Shown here: positions 8,532 to 17,415 of the stretch, piece by piece | Layout: every line of letters starts with the position of its first letter | How positions within the stretch are numbered: the first letter of the stretch is position 1 | NCBI GenBank assembly: GCA_033762255.1 | Contig: JANRLT010000014.1 | Span: 100,926 to 164,925 of the forward strand | Direction of reading: 5' to 3' | Length of the DNA stretch: 64,000 nucleotides | DNA from: Pirellulales bacterium | Lineage (GTDB): Bacteria > Planctomycetota > Planctomycetia > Pirellulales > JALHPA01 | Translations under genes and position numbers: made by a program | The notes under the pieces: generated by a model | Databases searched by the model: none | Seen by the model: only the letters and a program-made list of their open reading frames with translations | Told to the model about the DNA's origin: nothing

Positions 8532-10001
8532 TTATTTGGACTTATCGAACTTTTTGAGTAATTCACGTTTTTGCTTATCTTCATATCGTCGTTCTTCCTT
8601 CCCCCAAGTGTAAATTGTGCTAGGTATTTGACTCGCTTCGCGAAATTTGCGGGTCGCGGCCATGCTTACATCCGTATTTTGGAGATAGAGGTGTTTAAGT
8701 TCCGGGATTTGTTCCAAGAGCCCAAAAATATCATCGGTCAACTTCGTGCTGCTTAAATTGAGATACGATAGATTTGGTAAGGGCAGGAATTTACGATAAC
8801 CAGTTATTGTGAGTTTGGTTTGTTCCACGTCTAAGATTTCAAGATTGGCGAATTGTTTTAGATTCTGTGCATGGGTGTCTGTCAATTGAGTGCGAGCGAG
8901 GCTCAAGTGTCGCAAGGTATTGGAGGATTTCCAGTTATCAAATCCAGCGCCAGTCAAGGGATTACCAGAAATATCCAAGTGGCTCAACTCAGGTAAATCC
9001 GCGAGTGCGCGTAAGCCAACATCATTTATAATGTTGTACTGATACCTATTATCCTTGCCGCGCTTGAGTCCGAATTCCAGTTTCTGCGTAATGTTCAAAT
9101 TATCCGGTAAACCTGGCAACATTACATAATTGAGCTTCTTCAGTTTCGCAATGTAGGTTAATGATTCATTGCCTAGATTATTATCTTTTAGGTTGAGTTT
9201 ACGCAAATTCGTCAATAGCTCTATCCCCCGTATTGTCTGGTCATTGAGCGCACATGACCGTAAATGTAATTCTTGTAGAGATGAAGCGGTAGCAAGTTGC
9301 TCCCAATGATTCAAGGTCATCGTTTCCGAAAATAACTCCAGGAATTTCAATTTGGATAATTTGGCGATTGTGCCCAAATGTTCCGGTGTAAGCGTGCTCC
9401 TTCCCAATGCAAGCGTCTCCAGATTGGGGCATGTTTCGACGACCGCACGCATTCCCTCAACTGTCAATGGATTGCCAGTTAAGGCAAGATAGTTGAGTTT
9501 CTCGAATCTAGAAAGCTTGGCAAACCCATGCCCCTGGATATCGTTATTTAGTAACACAAGAGATTCTAAATCTGGGTGCGCAGCTAACCAGGCCAAATCC
9601 TTGTCATCGGCATCGCCATCAATGGTAATTTTTTTAAAAGAGGGGAACTTCTGCAATTCCTCGGCTAATCTAATCAATTGCCCCTTGTTCAAGCCGAAGG
9701 AGATGTCCCTTAGATTGGGAAGAGTTTGAAGTTTGTCCCAAACATCCGGCGGAATTGCGACTGTGGCATTTTCGCTAATGTGTTGCCCTAACTGTAATTC
9801 TATTGTCTTAGGATCCTCTTGCGAAATTGCGTAACTAATTTCAACGCCAGCTACACGCTCTTTCAATCCCGCGAAAAACTCAACTAGATCAATCGATTCC
9901 TCTGTGGTTTGCGATAGTAATCTTGTGGTTGCAGCACAAAGACAGAAAGCAAGCAACCAACATTTGACCACACAAAGAAGATTAGACATTGTGGTTTCCA
10001 T
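8532..10001 (-). CDS. Secreted leucine-rich-repeat protein
   Basis: This 489-residue protein starts with a signal peptide (LLCVVKCWLLAFCLCAATT) and consists almost entirely of leucine-rich repeats from about residue 85 to 470. Repeats have the form LESLVLLNNDIQGHGFAKL, LNYLALTGNPLTVEGM and LSHLDISGNPLTGAGF, so the protein should form a curved solenoid used for binding. The coding sequence is more AT-rich than its neighbours, with many AAA, AAT and TTA codons, which points to a different origin or relaxed codon use. Starts are possible at ATG 10001 or ATG 9989; I chose the first. No catalytic domain is seen. It shares only the general repeat type with the lipoprotein at 3563-4288. Confidence 0.75.
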   Translation of the reverse strand: METTMSNLLCVVKCWLLAFCLCAATTRLLSQTTEESIDLVEFFAGLKERVAGVEISYAISQEDPKTIELQLGQHISENATVAIPPDVWDKLQTLPNLRDISFGLNKGQLIRLAEELQKFPSFKKITIDGDADDKDLAWLAAHPDLESLVLLNNDIQGHGFAKLSRFEKLNYLALTGNPLTVEGMRAVVETCPNLETLALGRSTLTPEHLGTIAKLSKLKFLELFSETMTLNHWEQLATASSLQELHLRSCALNDQTIRGIELLTNLRKLNLKDNNLGNESLTYIAKLKKLNYVMLPGLPDNLNITQKLEFGLKRGKDNRYQYNIINDVGLRALADLPELSHLDISGNPLTGAGFDNWKSSNTLRHLSLARTQLTDTHAQNLKQFANLEILDVEQTKLTITGYRKFLPLPNLSYLNLSSTKLTDDIFGLLEQIPELKHLYLQNTDVSMAATRKFREASQIPSTIYTWGKEERRYEDKQKRELLKKFDKSK

Positions 10002-10048
10002 CAAATGATATCTGATTTATCAAACCAACATTACGCGTAAACTTCCCC

Positions 10049-11419
10049 CTATAACACTTCCCGGATCGGCTCCACGCCGCTATCCACCGGGTAGCGCGGC
10101 GTGCCCGAACCGTCAAACACCCGGTCGCGGTGCGCGTCGATCCCCAGGTTGTGATACAGCGTGGCGAACACCTCTTGAAACTTCACTGGACGATCCTTTG
10201 GCTCTTCGCCGTTCCGCGTGGTCGAGCCGATCACCTGCCCCGTCCGCATGCCACCCCCCGCCAAGATACACGCATTCGCCTGCGGCCAGTGGTCCCGGCT
10301 GTTCATGGCGTTGATCTTGGGCGTGCGGCCAAATTCTCCCCACATCACCACCGACACATCTTTGTCCAGGCCCCGCTCGTGCAAGTCAGTGACCAACGCC
10401 CAGAGCGCTTGATCGAGCATGGGAAATTCCACCCGCGAACTGGGGAAGTTCATTCCGTCCCCGCCATGCCAATCCCAGCGGCTATAATTGAGCGCGACGT
10501 ACCGCGCGCCCGCCTCGACCAGGCGCCGCGCCAGGCAAAAGTTTTCCACCATGCGGGGCGCGCCGTCGCGCTGAAACTCGGTATCGGACTGGCCATAGCG
10601 GGCCAAAACTGCGGGGTCTTCCTTGCTCAGGTCCAGCGCGTCCCCCAGCTTGCTATCGGTCAATATGCCAAGCGCCTGCTCCATGTTGGCGTCCAGGCTT
10701 TCATATTGGGCCAGGGTGTCCGTGTCGCGGCGAAAAGTGTCCAGCGACTGGCGCAGTTGTTCGCGATCACGCAGCCGTTCCAGCGTGATTCCCCGCAGGA
10801 CCATGTTGTCGGATTTTTCGCGGGCTTTTTTGCCCACGGCGTTAAAGGGGTTATGTTTCACGCCTAGGAATCCCGCCGGATAGGGGTCTCCCCAGGTTTT
10901 ATTTCCCGTGGCGTACATGAGCGCCATATTGGCCGGGACGCCCGGATCGGCTTGCCCCGCCAGGCGCGACACCCAGGCTCCCGCCGTGGGCCAGCCGCCA
11001 TTGGGGGCTCGTTCGTTCTTTTTGTGTCCCGTCAGGCACTGGTAGCCGTCATGGTCGCCGCTGGAATCGGACAGCGACCGGACAATGATCAGCTTGTCCA
11101 TGATGCTGGCCAGCTTGGGGAATAACTCGCAAATTTCGATCCCTGGCACGTTGGTGCGAATGGGCTGAAACTCGCCCCGTATTTCGGCGGGGGCGGCAGG
11201 CTTCAAGTCAAACATATCCAAATGCGACGGTCCGCCGGGGAGATAAATATTGATGATGGCTTTGTGCGATTTACCGATGCCAGCGCGCGACTCCAATGCC
11301 AGCAAATTGGCCAGCGAGAGGCCGCCGATACCCGCTGCGCCAATGTGCAAAAACCCGCGGCGGCTGACACGGTCGCAAAAATTTGTCGCGCGATCAGGTT
11401 GACCCAGGATGGAGAGCAT
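10049..11419 (-). CDS. DUF1501 protein with Tat signal
   Basis: This 456-residue protein belongs to the DUF1501 family, which is greatly expanded in planctomycetes and related to sulfatase/alkaline-phosphatase-like folds. A twin-arginine signal is visible as SRRGFLHIGAAGIGGLSLANL near residues 19-39, so it is exported folded. Family motifs include NIYLPGGPSHLDMFDLKP near 57 and VVMWGEFGRTPKIN near 360, and the conserved DHWPQANACILAGGGM near 380. In most planctomycete genomes DUF1501 genes sit next to a DUF1549/DUF1553 cytochrome-like gene; none is present here, so this is a solitary copy. The substrate is unknown. The start is the ATG at 11417-11419. About 270 bases without a gene separate it from the toxin remnant. 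Confidence 0.9.
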   Translation of the reverse strand: MLSILGQPDRATNFCDRVSRRGFLHIGAAGIGGLSLANLLALESRAGIGKSHKAIINIYLPGGPSHLDMFDLKPAAPAEIRGEFQPIRTNVPGIEICELFPKLASIMDKLIIVRSLSDSSGDHDGYQCLTGHKKNERAPNGGWPTAGAWVSRLAGQADPGVPANMALMYATGNKTWGDPYPAGFLGVKHNPFNAVGKKAREKSDNMVLRGITLERLRDREQLRQSLDTFRRDTDTLAQYESLDANMEQALGILTDSKLGDALDLSKEDPAVLARYGQSDTEFQRDGAPRMVENFCLARRLVEAGARYVALNYSRWDWHGGDGMNFPSSRVEFPMLDQALWALVTDLHERGLDKDVSVVMWGEFGRTPKINAMNSRDHWPQANACILAGGGMRTGQVIGSTTRNGEEPKDRPVKFQEVFATLYHNLGIDAHRDRVFDGSGTPRYPVDSGVEPIREVL

Positions 11420-11687
11420 GACGGTTACCTCGCTATTATGTCGTAATTATTGTCAAAAGTGCTTCAAGAAAGTACGACGCGCGCAATGTTAGCTTGACGA
11501 TCAACAGCCCCTCTGGGAGCGGGCCACGGATTTACACCCTTTATGGTAAGTTTATCGACCGGGCGAAGCAAGGAAAATGGCGATTTTCGGCCCAAGTGTG
11601 ACGCGCGGCTCCCAAGGTGGCGAAAAAACCGTGCATTTATGCCAAAGAGAACCGTTGGCGGCGGGGTGGTAGTAATTATTTTACATT

Positions 11688-12067
11688 TTAACTACTCGCC
11701 TGCCTCAAAAATTGAGCAATCTCTTGTTTTGTCGCCATGCTTTGGGCCGTCCGCAATACCAAGTCCACGAGCAAATCATCCGTCGTGTTGACGCTGTGTC
11801 CGTTAAGTTCTAAAAATAGCAAAGCCGCTTCCAGACCGACCCGCTTATTCCCATCGAGGAAGGGATGATTTTTACCAAGTGAAATAAGTAGGCGGCGGCC
11901 ATTTCAAAAATGTCGGCATGCAAGAATTGTCCGCCGAACATTGCCGCTGGTTGGGCCAAGGCGGATTCTAGCAGACCAAAATCGCGAATTCCCTCCCCAC
12001 CGCCATAAGCGGCGAGCTGCGCGGCGTGGGACTCCAGGACCTCATCCAGGGATAAAAACTGAATCAT
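11688..12067 (-). pseudogene. Doc/Fic-family death-on-curing toxin, frameshifted
   Basis: Doc toxins phosphorylate elongation factor Tu and block translation. The first part reads MIQFLSLDEVLESHAAQLA to AAYLFHLV, which is typical Doc N-terminal sequence. The frame is then broken: the T run at 11869-11873 (five A on the coding strand) is one base short of the six needed, and the intact catalytic motif HPFLDGNKR with the C-terminal half (AALLFLELNGHSVNTTDDL to the stop at 11688-11690) lies in another frame. Restored, it would have about 127 residues, a normal Doc length. I chose the ATG at 12065-12067; an overlapping GTG at 12073 is possible. The antitoxin gene at 12073-12300 is just upstream. 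Unless slippage restores it, the toxin is inactive. Confidence 0.82.
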
Positions 12068-12072
12068 GCCCA

Positions 12073-12300
12073 CTACTCCGCCAGCTTTTTAAATGCTTTG
12101 TTATACTTGGCATTAATTTTACCGCGAGCCGCCCGCACCGCCGACTTACGATCAGTGGGTTGCACGGGGGCAATCCTGATGGACTCTCCATCGGTCGATA
12201 ATTCAACTTGATCCGTGGGGCTAATCTTCAACAGCTCTAAAATCGGCTTATCAATCACCAGCGCGTAACTGTTGCCGTGTTTGACCAGTGTTTTGAGCAT
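12073..12300 (-). CDS. AbrB/MazE-type antitoxin
   Basis: This 75-residue protein is a small antitoxin with an AbrB/MazE-type swapped-hairpin DNA-binding fold. The N-terminal stretch MLKTLVKHGNSYALVIDKPI, then LLKISPTDQVELS, is typical of the family. The C-terminal tail (KSAVRAARGKINAKYNKAFKKLAE) is basic and is likely the toxin-neutralising segment. The frame extends ten residues upstream of the ATG at 12298-12300, but the ATG fits the family better. The stop codon is within a few bases of the Doc start, so the pair is translationally coupled. A perfect palindrome at 12327-12344 lies 27 bases upstream and is the likely self-regulated operator. Confidence 0.85.
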   Translation of the reverse strand: MLKTLVKHGNSYALVIDKPILELLKISPTDQVELSTDGESIRIAPVQPTDRKSAVRAARGKINAKYNKAFKKLAE

Positions 12301-12326
12301 AAAAAAGTCCTTCAAGATAAGGTTGC

Positions 12327-12344
12327 ACAATGTATCTACATTGT
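12327..12344. promoter_or_regulatory. Palindromic operator candidate of the antitoxin-toxin operon
   Basis: ACAATGTA and TACATTGT form perfect 8-base arms around TC. The site lies 27 bases upstream of the antitoxin start. AbrB-type antitoxins normally repress their own operon through such sites, so this is a likely operator. Binding is inferred. Confidence 0.55.
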
Positions 12345-12376
12345 AGCACTTAAGTCACGCTTTGCAAAGTCAATCT

Positions 12377-12397
12377 TTTAGCAGCCGCGCTGCTAAA
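12377..12397 (-). terminator. Hairpin after kbl
   Basis: TTTAGCAGC and GCTGCTAAA form a 9-base stem with a CGC loop, about 30 bases downstream of the kbl stop on the minus strand. No strong U-run follows, so it is a weak terminator or a boundary hairpin between kbl and the toxin-antitoxin operon. Confidence 0.45.
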
Positions 12398-12426
12398 GAG
12401 TTGATAAAAGTCTTAAAATCGCGTTA

Positions 12427-13608
12427 TTACACGCCCAGGGTACGCTTCACCCGCGAAAACGCCGCCACCGCATATTCCAAATCCTCCCTGGTATGGGCGG
12501 CGGAAAGTTGCGTGCGGATACGGGCCTTGCCTTGGGGAACAACGGGGTAACTAAACCCAATCACATAGACACCTTCGGCCAACAGCAGTTCGGCCATTTT
12601 GGCGGCGAGCGCGGCGTCCCCCAGCATGACCGGCACGATCGGGTGCTCGCCGGGGATAATGGTATAACCTGCGTCGGTCACTGCCTGGCGGAACCACTGC
12701 ACATGGCCCATGAGGCGGTCGCGCAGTTCGGTGCTGGCCTCAATAATGTCGAGCGCGGCTAGCGACCCAGCGGTGATAGGCGGGGCGACGGCGTTACTAA
12801 ACAGATACGGCCGCGAGCGTTGCCGCAAATAGGCGATCACGGGCGCGCTCCCGCTAATGTAACCGCCGCTGGCCCCGCCGAGGGCCTTGCCGAGGGTGCC
12901 GGTTAGCAGGTCAATCCGTCCCAGACAGCCGTGATGTTCGTGAGTGCCGCGACCGGTCCTACCCAAAAAGCCGGTGGCGTGGCAATCGTCCATCATGACG
13001 AGCGCGTCGTATTTATCAGCCAGTTCGCAAATGCCGGGCAGGTTGGCAATCACGCCATCCATGCTAAAGACGCCGTCGGTGGCGATCATGCGAAAGCGCG
13101 CGCCAGCGGCTTCCTTAAGCTTGGCTTCCAGGTCGGACATGTCGTTGTTTTTGTAACGGAACCGCTGCGCCTTGCACAGGCGGATGCCATCGATGATGCT
13201 GGCATGGTTCAGTTCATCGCTAATGATCGCATCCTCTGGGCCAAGGAGCGTCTCGAACAGGCCCCCATTGGCATCAAAGCAACTGGAATACAATATCGTG
13301 TCCTCGGTGCCGAGAAATCGGCTGAGGCGCGTTTCTAGTTCCTTGTGCGGGGACTGCGTGCCGCAAATAAAGCGGACACTGGCCATGCCAAAGCCAAATT
13401 TGTCCAGTGCGGCGTGCGCGGCGGCGATCACCGCGGGGTGATCCGCCAGGCCCAGATAGTTGTTTGCGCACAGGTTGAGCACGTTGTCACGCCCACTGGC
13501 GGAAATATGCGCCCGCTGAGGAGAGGTAATCACCCGTTCGGGCTTTTCGAGACCGGCGGCAAGAAGTTCGTCAAGCCGGGATTGAATATGTGCCGTAAAA
13601 TTTGACAT
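12427..13608 (-). CDS. kbl: Glycine C-acetyltransferase (2-amino-3-ketobutyrate CoA ligase)
   Basis: Kbl is a PLP enzyme that splits 2-amino-3-ketobutyrate with CoA into glycine and acetyl-CoA, the second step of threonine catabolism after Tdh. The protein has 393 residues, typical of the family. It shows the alpha-oxoamine synthase pattern: [14 protein letters not shown] near residue 44, [15 protein letters not shown] near 210, and the PLP lysine in [17 protein letters not shown] near 244. The start is the ATG at 13606-13608 ([16 protein letters not shown]); the frame extends upstream but that part is not Kbl-like. Tdh is encoded on the same strand upstream (14422-15450), with a GxxExxY gene between, so the usual tdh-kbl pair has been split by an insertion. 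Confidence 0.95.
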   Translation of the reverse strand: MSNFTAHIQSRLDELLAAGLEKPERVITSPQRAHISASGRDNVLNLCANNYLGLADHPAVIAAAHAALDKFGFGMASVRFICGTQSPHKELETRLSRFLGTEDTILYSSCFDANGGLFETLLGPEDAIISDELNHASIIDGIRLCKAQRFRYKNNDMSDLEAKLKEAAGARFRMIATDGVFSMDGVIANLPGICELADKYDALVMMDDCHATGFLGRTGRGTHEHHGCLGRIDLLTGTLGKALGGASGGYISGSAPVIAYLRQRSRPYLFSNAVAPPITAGSLAALDIIEASTELRDRLMGHVQWFRQAVTDAGYTIIPGEHPIVPVMLGDAALAAKMAELLLAEGVYVIGFSYPVVPQGKARIRTQLSAAHTREDLEYAVAAFSRVKRTLGV

Positions 13609-13640
13609 GGCAAAGCTGCAAAAAAAGCAAGAAGAAGTGT

Positions 13641-13670
13641 AGCCGCAAGGAAAGCAAAAAAGGCAAAAAA
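13641..13670 (+). repeat. A-rich GCCGCAA repeat, left of GxxExxY gene
   Basis: AGCCGCAAGGAAAGCAAAAA is an A-rich unit of the same family as the copies at 14171-14295 on the other side of the GxxExxY gene. Together they bracket the cassette. Confidence 0.6.
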
Positions 13671-13735
13671 GGGGGATGGTTTGGGTAAAAGGAAATGACT
13701 GAGTTGTCGCAATCAATCTAGCACAGCTTGATAGC

Positions 13736-14131
13736 TTATTCGCCGGGGATTGCATCGGAACAGTAATATTTCTTTACCGCAAAGGTCCGGCTGCCAAAGT
13801 TCACCAGCAGACCATGTTCCAAGCGCGTCGCCCGCAAATAGCCCAGTATCTGCGCGATATGATCGTTCAGGATTCCCGCGACCGCCTTGGCTTCCACGAT
13901 CAAGGTCTGTTCGATGAGTAAATCGGCAAAAAACTCCCCCAGGATTGTGCCGTCCTCGTCATAGACTTGGCAGGGATGCCGGGGTTGGACATGCAGGCCG
14001 CGCTTGCCCAGGCGATTAACCAGGGCGTTGACATAGACTTTTTCCAAGTGGCCCGGCCCCAAGTATTTATGGATGGCAAAACCCGTTTCCCGCACGATGT
14101 CGCACAGCTCAAAAATCGGATCCTTTTGCAT
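13736..14131 (-). CDS. GxxExxY protein (PD-(D/E)XK nuclease-like)
   Basis: This 131-residue protein has the name-giving motif as GHLEKVY near residue 25, and the candidate nuclease core: Asp in FADLL near 67 and EAK in LIVEAKAVA near 78. These residues match the D...ExK arrangement of the PD-(D/E)XK fold, and the family is assigned to it; the reaction is not known. Start is the ATG at 14129-14131; a TTG further upstream is less likely. It sits between kbl and tdh on the same strand and is bracketed by A-rich GCCGCAAGAA repeats, which look like part of a mobile or repeat-associated cassette. Planctomycetes often carry many paralogs. A role in repeat or element mobility is speculation. Confidence 0.85.
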   Translation of the reverse strand: MQKDPIFELCDIVRETGFAIHKYLGPGHLEKVYVNALVNRLGKRGLHVQPRHPCQVYDEDGTILGEFFADLLIEQTLIVEAKAVAGILNDHIAQILGYLRATRLEHGLLVNFGSRTFAVKKYYCSDAIPGE

Positions 14132-14170
14132 GGGTAGCTCCAAAAAGGTGGCCAGAAAAAAATTAGATTA

Positions 14171-14382
14171 TGCCGCAAGAAGAACAAGAAAGGCAAGAAA
14201 TAGGGGAAGAATTAATTAGCCGCAAGAACAGCAAAATAATGCAAGAAAATGGAAAAAGAGTATATGCCGCAAAAACAACAAAGAAAGCAAAAAAAGAGCC
14301 AAAAACTCAAGTATTGCGAAGATTCAACATCTGCCACCAGCTACTAAACAAACTCTTTGCTCTTCTTGCTATTCTTGCGGCT
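14171..14382. repeat. A-rich GCCGCAAGAA repeat cluster, right of GxxExxY gene
   Basis: Three direct copies start with GCCGCAAGAA or GCCGCAAAAA (14171-14200, 14218-14248, 14265-14295), and one inverted copy ends with TTCTTGCGGCT at about 14356-14382. Each unit continues with AGCAAGAA-type A-rich sequence. The arrangement gives inverted flanks near the GxxExxY gene. Confidence 0.65.
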
Positions 14383-14421
14383 GGCTTTCCCTGCTTGCTG
14401 TTCTTATGGCACTTTCGCGGC

Positions 14422-15450
14422 CTAGTCATGCCAGTGCAAGATCACCTTACCCGATTGTCCGCTCAGCATCACATCAAACCCCGCTTGAAAATCCACCACA
14501 TCAAAATGGTGCGTAATCACCGGCGAAATATCCAACCCCGATTGCAGCATCACGGTCATTTTGTACCACGTCTCGTACATTTCCCGCCCATAAATTCCCT
14601 TGATGGTCAGCATATTAAAGACGACGGTGTTCCAGTCGATCGCCATCTCCCGCTCGGGTATTCCCAGCATGGCGATCTTGCCTCCGTGGGCCATGTTGGC
14701 CAGCATATCCCGAAACGCGGCGGGGTTGCCCGACATCTCTAGCCCCACGTCAAAGCCTTCTTTCATGCCTAGCTGTTTTTGGGCGTCGGCCAGGGTTTGC
14801 GCGCGGACATCGACGGCCAGGTCGGCCCCCATGCGACGGGCCAGGTCCAGCCGATAGGGGTTAACATCGGTAATGACCACATACCGCGCCCCCGCGTGTT
14901 TGGCGATGGCGACCCCCATAATGCCGATCGGCCCCGCGCCCGTAATCAGCACATCCTCGCCCAAGAGGTCAAACGACAGCGCGGTGTGAACGGCATTGCC
15001 AAAGGGGTCAAAGATCGCCGCCGTACTGAGCGGTACGGCGGGGTCGTGGACCCACACGTTTGTCATCGGCAGCGAGATATAATCGGCAAAGGCCCCCGGC
15101 CGATTGACGCCGACCCCCTGGGTATCCTTACACAGGTGCCGCCGCCCGGCCAAGCAATTGCGGCAGCGGCCGCAAACGACGTGCCCTTCGCCGCTAACCA
15201 GGTCACCCACGTGAAAGTCGTGCACATTCGCGCCGACTTCCACGATCCGACCAACAAATTCGTGCCCGACTGCCATCGGGACGGGAATCGTTTTTTGGGC
15301 CCAGGCGTCCCATTTGTAAATGTGGATGTCGGTGCCACAGATGCCGGTTTGCAGCACTTGGATCAGGACATCGTTAATGCCGATCGTGGGCTGGGGAACA
15401 TCCATGAGCCATAATCCGGGGGCGGCATGTTGTTTAACCAAGGCGCGCAT
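14422..15450 (-). CDS. tdh: L-threonine 3-dehydrogenase
   Basis: Tdh is a zinc-dependent medium-chain dehydrogenase that oxidises threonine to 2-amino-3-ketobutyrate with NAD. The 342-residue length is normal. The catalytic zinc site is seen as [14 protein letters not shown] near residue 36 and [12 protein letters not shown] near 62, the structural zinc cysteines as [15 protein letters not shown] near 95, and the Rossmann motif as [17 protein letters not shown] near 165. The start is the ATG at 15448-15450. Kbl is downstream on the same strand, separated by the GxxExxY cassette. The two enzymes normally act together to give glycine and acetyl-CoA. Confidence 0.96.
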   Translation of the reverse strand: MRALVKQHAAPGLWLMDVPQPTIGINDVLIQVLQTGICGTDIHIYKWDAWAQKTIPVPMAVGHEFVGRIVEVGANVHDFHVGDLVSGEGHVVCGRCRNCLAGRRHLCKDTQGVGVNRPGAFADYISLPMTNVWVHDPAVPLSTAAIFDPFGNAVHTALSFDLLGEDVLITGAGPIGIMGVAIAKHAGARYVVITDVNPYRLDLARRMGADLAVDVRAQTLADAQKQLGMKEGFDVGLEMSGNPAAFRDMLANMAHGGKIAMLGIPEREMAIDWNTVVFNMLTIKGIYGREMYETWYKMTVMLQSGLDISPVITHHFDVVDFQAGFDVMLSGQSGKVILHWHD

Positions 15451-15569
15451 GGTAACTGCTTTTTAAAGAAAGTTTTTGGAACAGGAAAAAATGCCCCGGC
15501 TAGTCTCGATGCGGTAAATGACCTAAAATGCCTTGACCGAGCGAATTATTATTGCAAAGGATAAAAAAG

Positions 15570-16673
15570 ATGCAACACCGCGTGTTTCCAGTGTTTGGTG
15601 GATTTTTATTGGGGAATTTGTGTTGGTTGGCCACGATCTCCGCGCTCGCGGCGGATCCGGCCCCTCCCGCCACTGCGTCAGCTACGCCCAGTCCCTTGGA
15701 AAGTAATTTTCTTTCCAATGTGCGCCAACTGACCTTTGATAAGGATTTTACCAAGGCGGGGGAAGGGTACTTCTCTCCCGATGGCCAGGAGATCGTGTAT
15801 CAAGCCGTTCCCCGGGATTACATCTTTTATCAAATATACCGTCAACCGCTGGTAGATGGGACGCCCCGGCGGGTTAGTCCGGGACGGGGGCGCACGACAT
15901 GCAGTTATTTTAGTCGGGATGGCCGGGGATTGTTGTTTGCCAGCAGCCATTTGGATCCAGATTTATCCACCACCGAGGAATCCGCCCGCAAACAGGCGGC
16001 CGAAGATGCCAAAAGCGGCACGCGACGACGTTACCAGTGGGACTTTGACCCGCACATGGATATTTTTGCCGGCGATGCCGAGGGGAAAAATCTGAAGCAA
16101 CTGACCACGGAAAAAGGGTACGACGCCGAGGGAGCCTATTCGCCGGATGGCAAGCTCATCGCGTTTTGCAGCGATCGCGACGGCGACCCGGATTTGTACA
16201 TCATGAACGCCGACGGCACAAACGTGCGGCAACTGACCAATGAGCCAGGTTATGACGGCGGGCCGTTTATCTCTCCGGATGGCAAATGGGTGATCTATCG
16301 CAGCGACCGCAAGAAAGAGGGCTTTTTGCAAATCCACGCCATCGGCATCGACGGTGCGAATGATACCGCGCTCACCGACAACGTGGGCGTAAACTGGGCC
16401 CCTTACTGGCATCCCACCCAGCCGTACATTATTTGGACCGGCGCGGACCATACCGATCCGGCGGCCCGGCCGAATTATGATTTGTGGTTAATGAAATATG
16501 ACCTGCGCGACGGGAAAATCAGTCCCGGTCCGATTACCCGGGTGACGGATCATCCCAGCGCCGATGTGCTGCCGGTCTTTTCGCCGGACGGGACCAAGCT
16601 GATGTGGACGAGCAACCGGACGGCGGATCGCCAAAGCCAGTTGTTCATTGCGAATTTTCAGTTGGGGGAGTAA
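15570..16673 (+). CDS. Secreted TolB-like WD40/PD40 beta-propeller protein
   Basis: This 367-residue exported protein consists of PD40-type propeller blades. A signal peptide precedes the blades (VFPVFGGFLLGNLCWLATI, cleavage after ALA near residue 32). Repeats read EGYFSPDGQEIVYQA, CSYFSRDGRGLLFAS, EGAYSPDGKLIAFCSDRDG, GPFISPDGKWVIYRSDRK and LPVFSPDGTKLMWTSNRT, matching the TolB blade pattern. It lacks a Tol-Pal operon context, so it is probably not TolB itself but a periplasmic or cell-surface propeller. I chose the ATG at 15570 rather than the upstream TTG at 15552. tdh lies on the opposite strand, so the 119-base gap holds divergent promoters. Confidence 0.8.
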   Translation: MQHRVFPVFGGFLLGNLCWLATISALAADPAPPATASATPSPLESNFLSNVRQLTFDKDFTKAGEGYFSPDGQEIVYQAVPRDYIFYQIYRQPLVDGTPRRVSPGRGRTTCSYFSRDGRGLLFASSHLDPDLSTTEESARKQAAEDAKSGTRRRYQWDFDPHMDIFAGDAEGKNLKQLTTEKGYDAEGAYSPDGKLIAFCSDRDGDPDLYIMNADGTNVRQLTNEPGYDGGPFISPDGKWVIYRSDRKKEGFLQIHAIGIDGANDTALTDNVGVNWAPYWHPTQPYIIWTGADHTDPAARPNYDLWLMKYDLRDGKISPGPITRVTDHPSADVLPVFSPDGTKLMWTSNRTADRQSQLFIANFQLGE

Positions 16674-16737
16674 AAGGGAATCCTATTTCTGGCACGACTG
16701 AAGTACTTCAAAATTTCAATTGCCGTTACATTTAGTT

Positions 16738-17070
16738 ATGCCAATACCAAATGCTGAAAATGCGTTTGTTACGCGGGGAAAAATTATTGATTACCTTCTC
16801 AATTTTGAACATTCAGAAGGTGCCGCGAAGGCAGTTTGATTATATTCATTGGGGTACACAAGAGATAATTGGCAAGAATTGGCGATCGATCTCTTAGAGC
16901 TTTGCAAAAATAGCGAAACCTTCGATGTGGAAAACACGAAATTTGGTGTAAAATATAAAGTTGTGGGAGAAATTGCCAAAGAGGGATTTTATCCCGGTAA
17001 AGTGCTGACTGTGTGGATCGTAGAATCTGGTATGTTTCCCCGGCTCGTTACCGCAGTTCCTTATTCATGA
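16738..17070 (+). pseudogene. DUF6883-like protein interrupted by an in-frame TGA
   Basis: A 110-codon frame begins at the ATG 16738 with MPIPNAENAFVTRGKIIDYL and runs to TGA 17068-17070, but codon 34 is TGA at 16837-16839. The sequence on both sides is coherent (EGAAKAV, stop, LYSLGYTRDNWQELAIDLL), and this layout resembles the DUF6883 family. The neighbour at 17067 is a DUF4926 protein whose ATG overlaps this stop (ATGA), so the two are translationally coupled. The TGA is probably a nonsense mutation; there is no sign of a selenocysteine element. The segment is more AT-rich than its neighbours. The family assignment is from recall of sequence pattern and is moderate. Confidence 0.65.
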
Positions 17071-17297
17071 CCATGATTACAGAACATTCATTAGTCGCTT
17101 TAGATTGCGAAACGCCGAATGCGCGACTAAGTCGCGGCGATGTAGGAACTGTGGTGCATGTTTACGATTCGGGTCTAGCTTATGAAGTGGAGTTTGTGGA
17201 TGGTGGTGGCAAAACCGTTGCGCTACTTACTTTGGAAGCGACCGCCGTGCGTAAAATACGAGCTGGTGAACTTTTGCACGCACGGCAAACAGGGTAG
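17067..17297 (+). CDS. DUF4926 protein
   Basis: This 76-residue protein matches the DUF4926 pattern: LVALDCETPNARLSRGDVGT near residue 9, VVHVYDSGLAYEVEFVDGGG near 29, and TVALLTLEATAVRKI near 50. The fold is a small beta barrel of unknown role. Start is the ATG at 17067, overlapping the stop of the upstream DUF6883-like frame; an ATG at 17073 is also possible. Such pairs are found together repeatedly, which is compatible with a toxin-antitoxin or accessory module, though that function is inference only. It is more AT-rich than the flanking genes. About 118 bases without a gene follow. Confidence 0.72.
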   Translation: MTMITEHSLVALDCETPNARLSRGDVGTVVHVYDSGLAYEVEFVDGGGKTVALLTLEATAVRKIRAGELLHARQTG

Positions 17298-17415
17298 TTT
17301 TTCAAAGGAACTCTTTGAATCTTTCAATATACAAGTCAATTCCGAAGACGTTTTGAATTCTGCGCAATGGCGGACCGTGGGCAGTGTAAATCAACCTACG
17401 GCGTAAACCATCCTA

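Noticed and set aside
10130..10867. A 245-codon plus frame opposite the DUF1501 gene
   Set aside because: Same explanation: a frame opposite a strongly conserved gene without domain evidence.
16837..16839. TGA as selenocysteine codon
   Set aside because: No SECIS-like hairpin or selenoprotein family was seen; a nonsense change explains it better.
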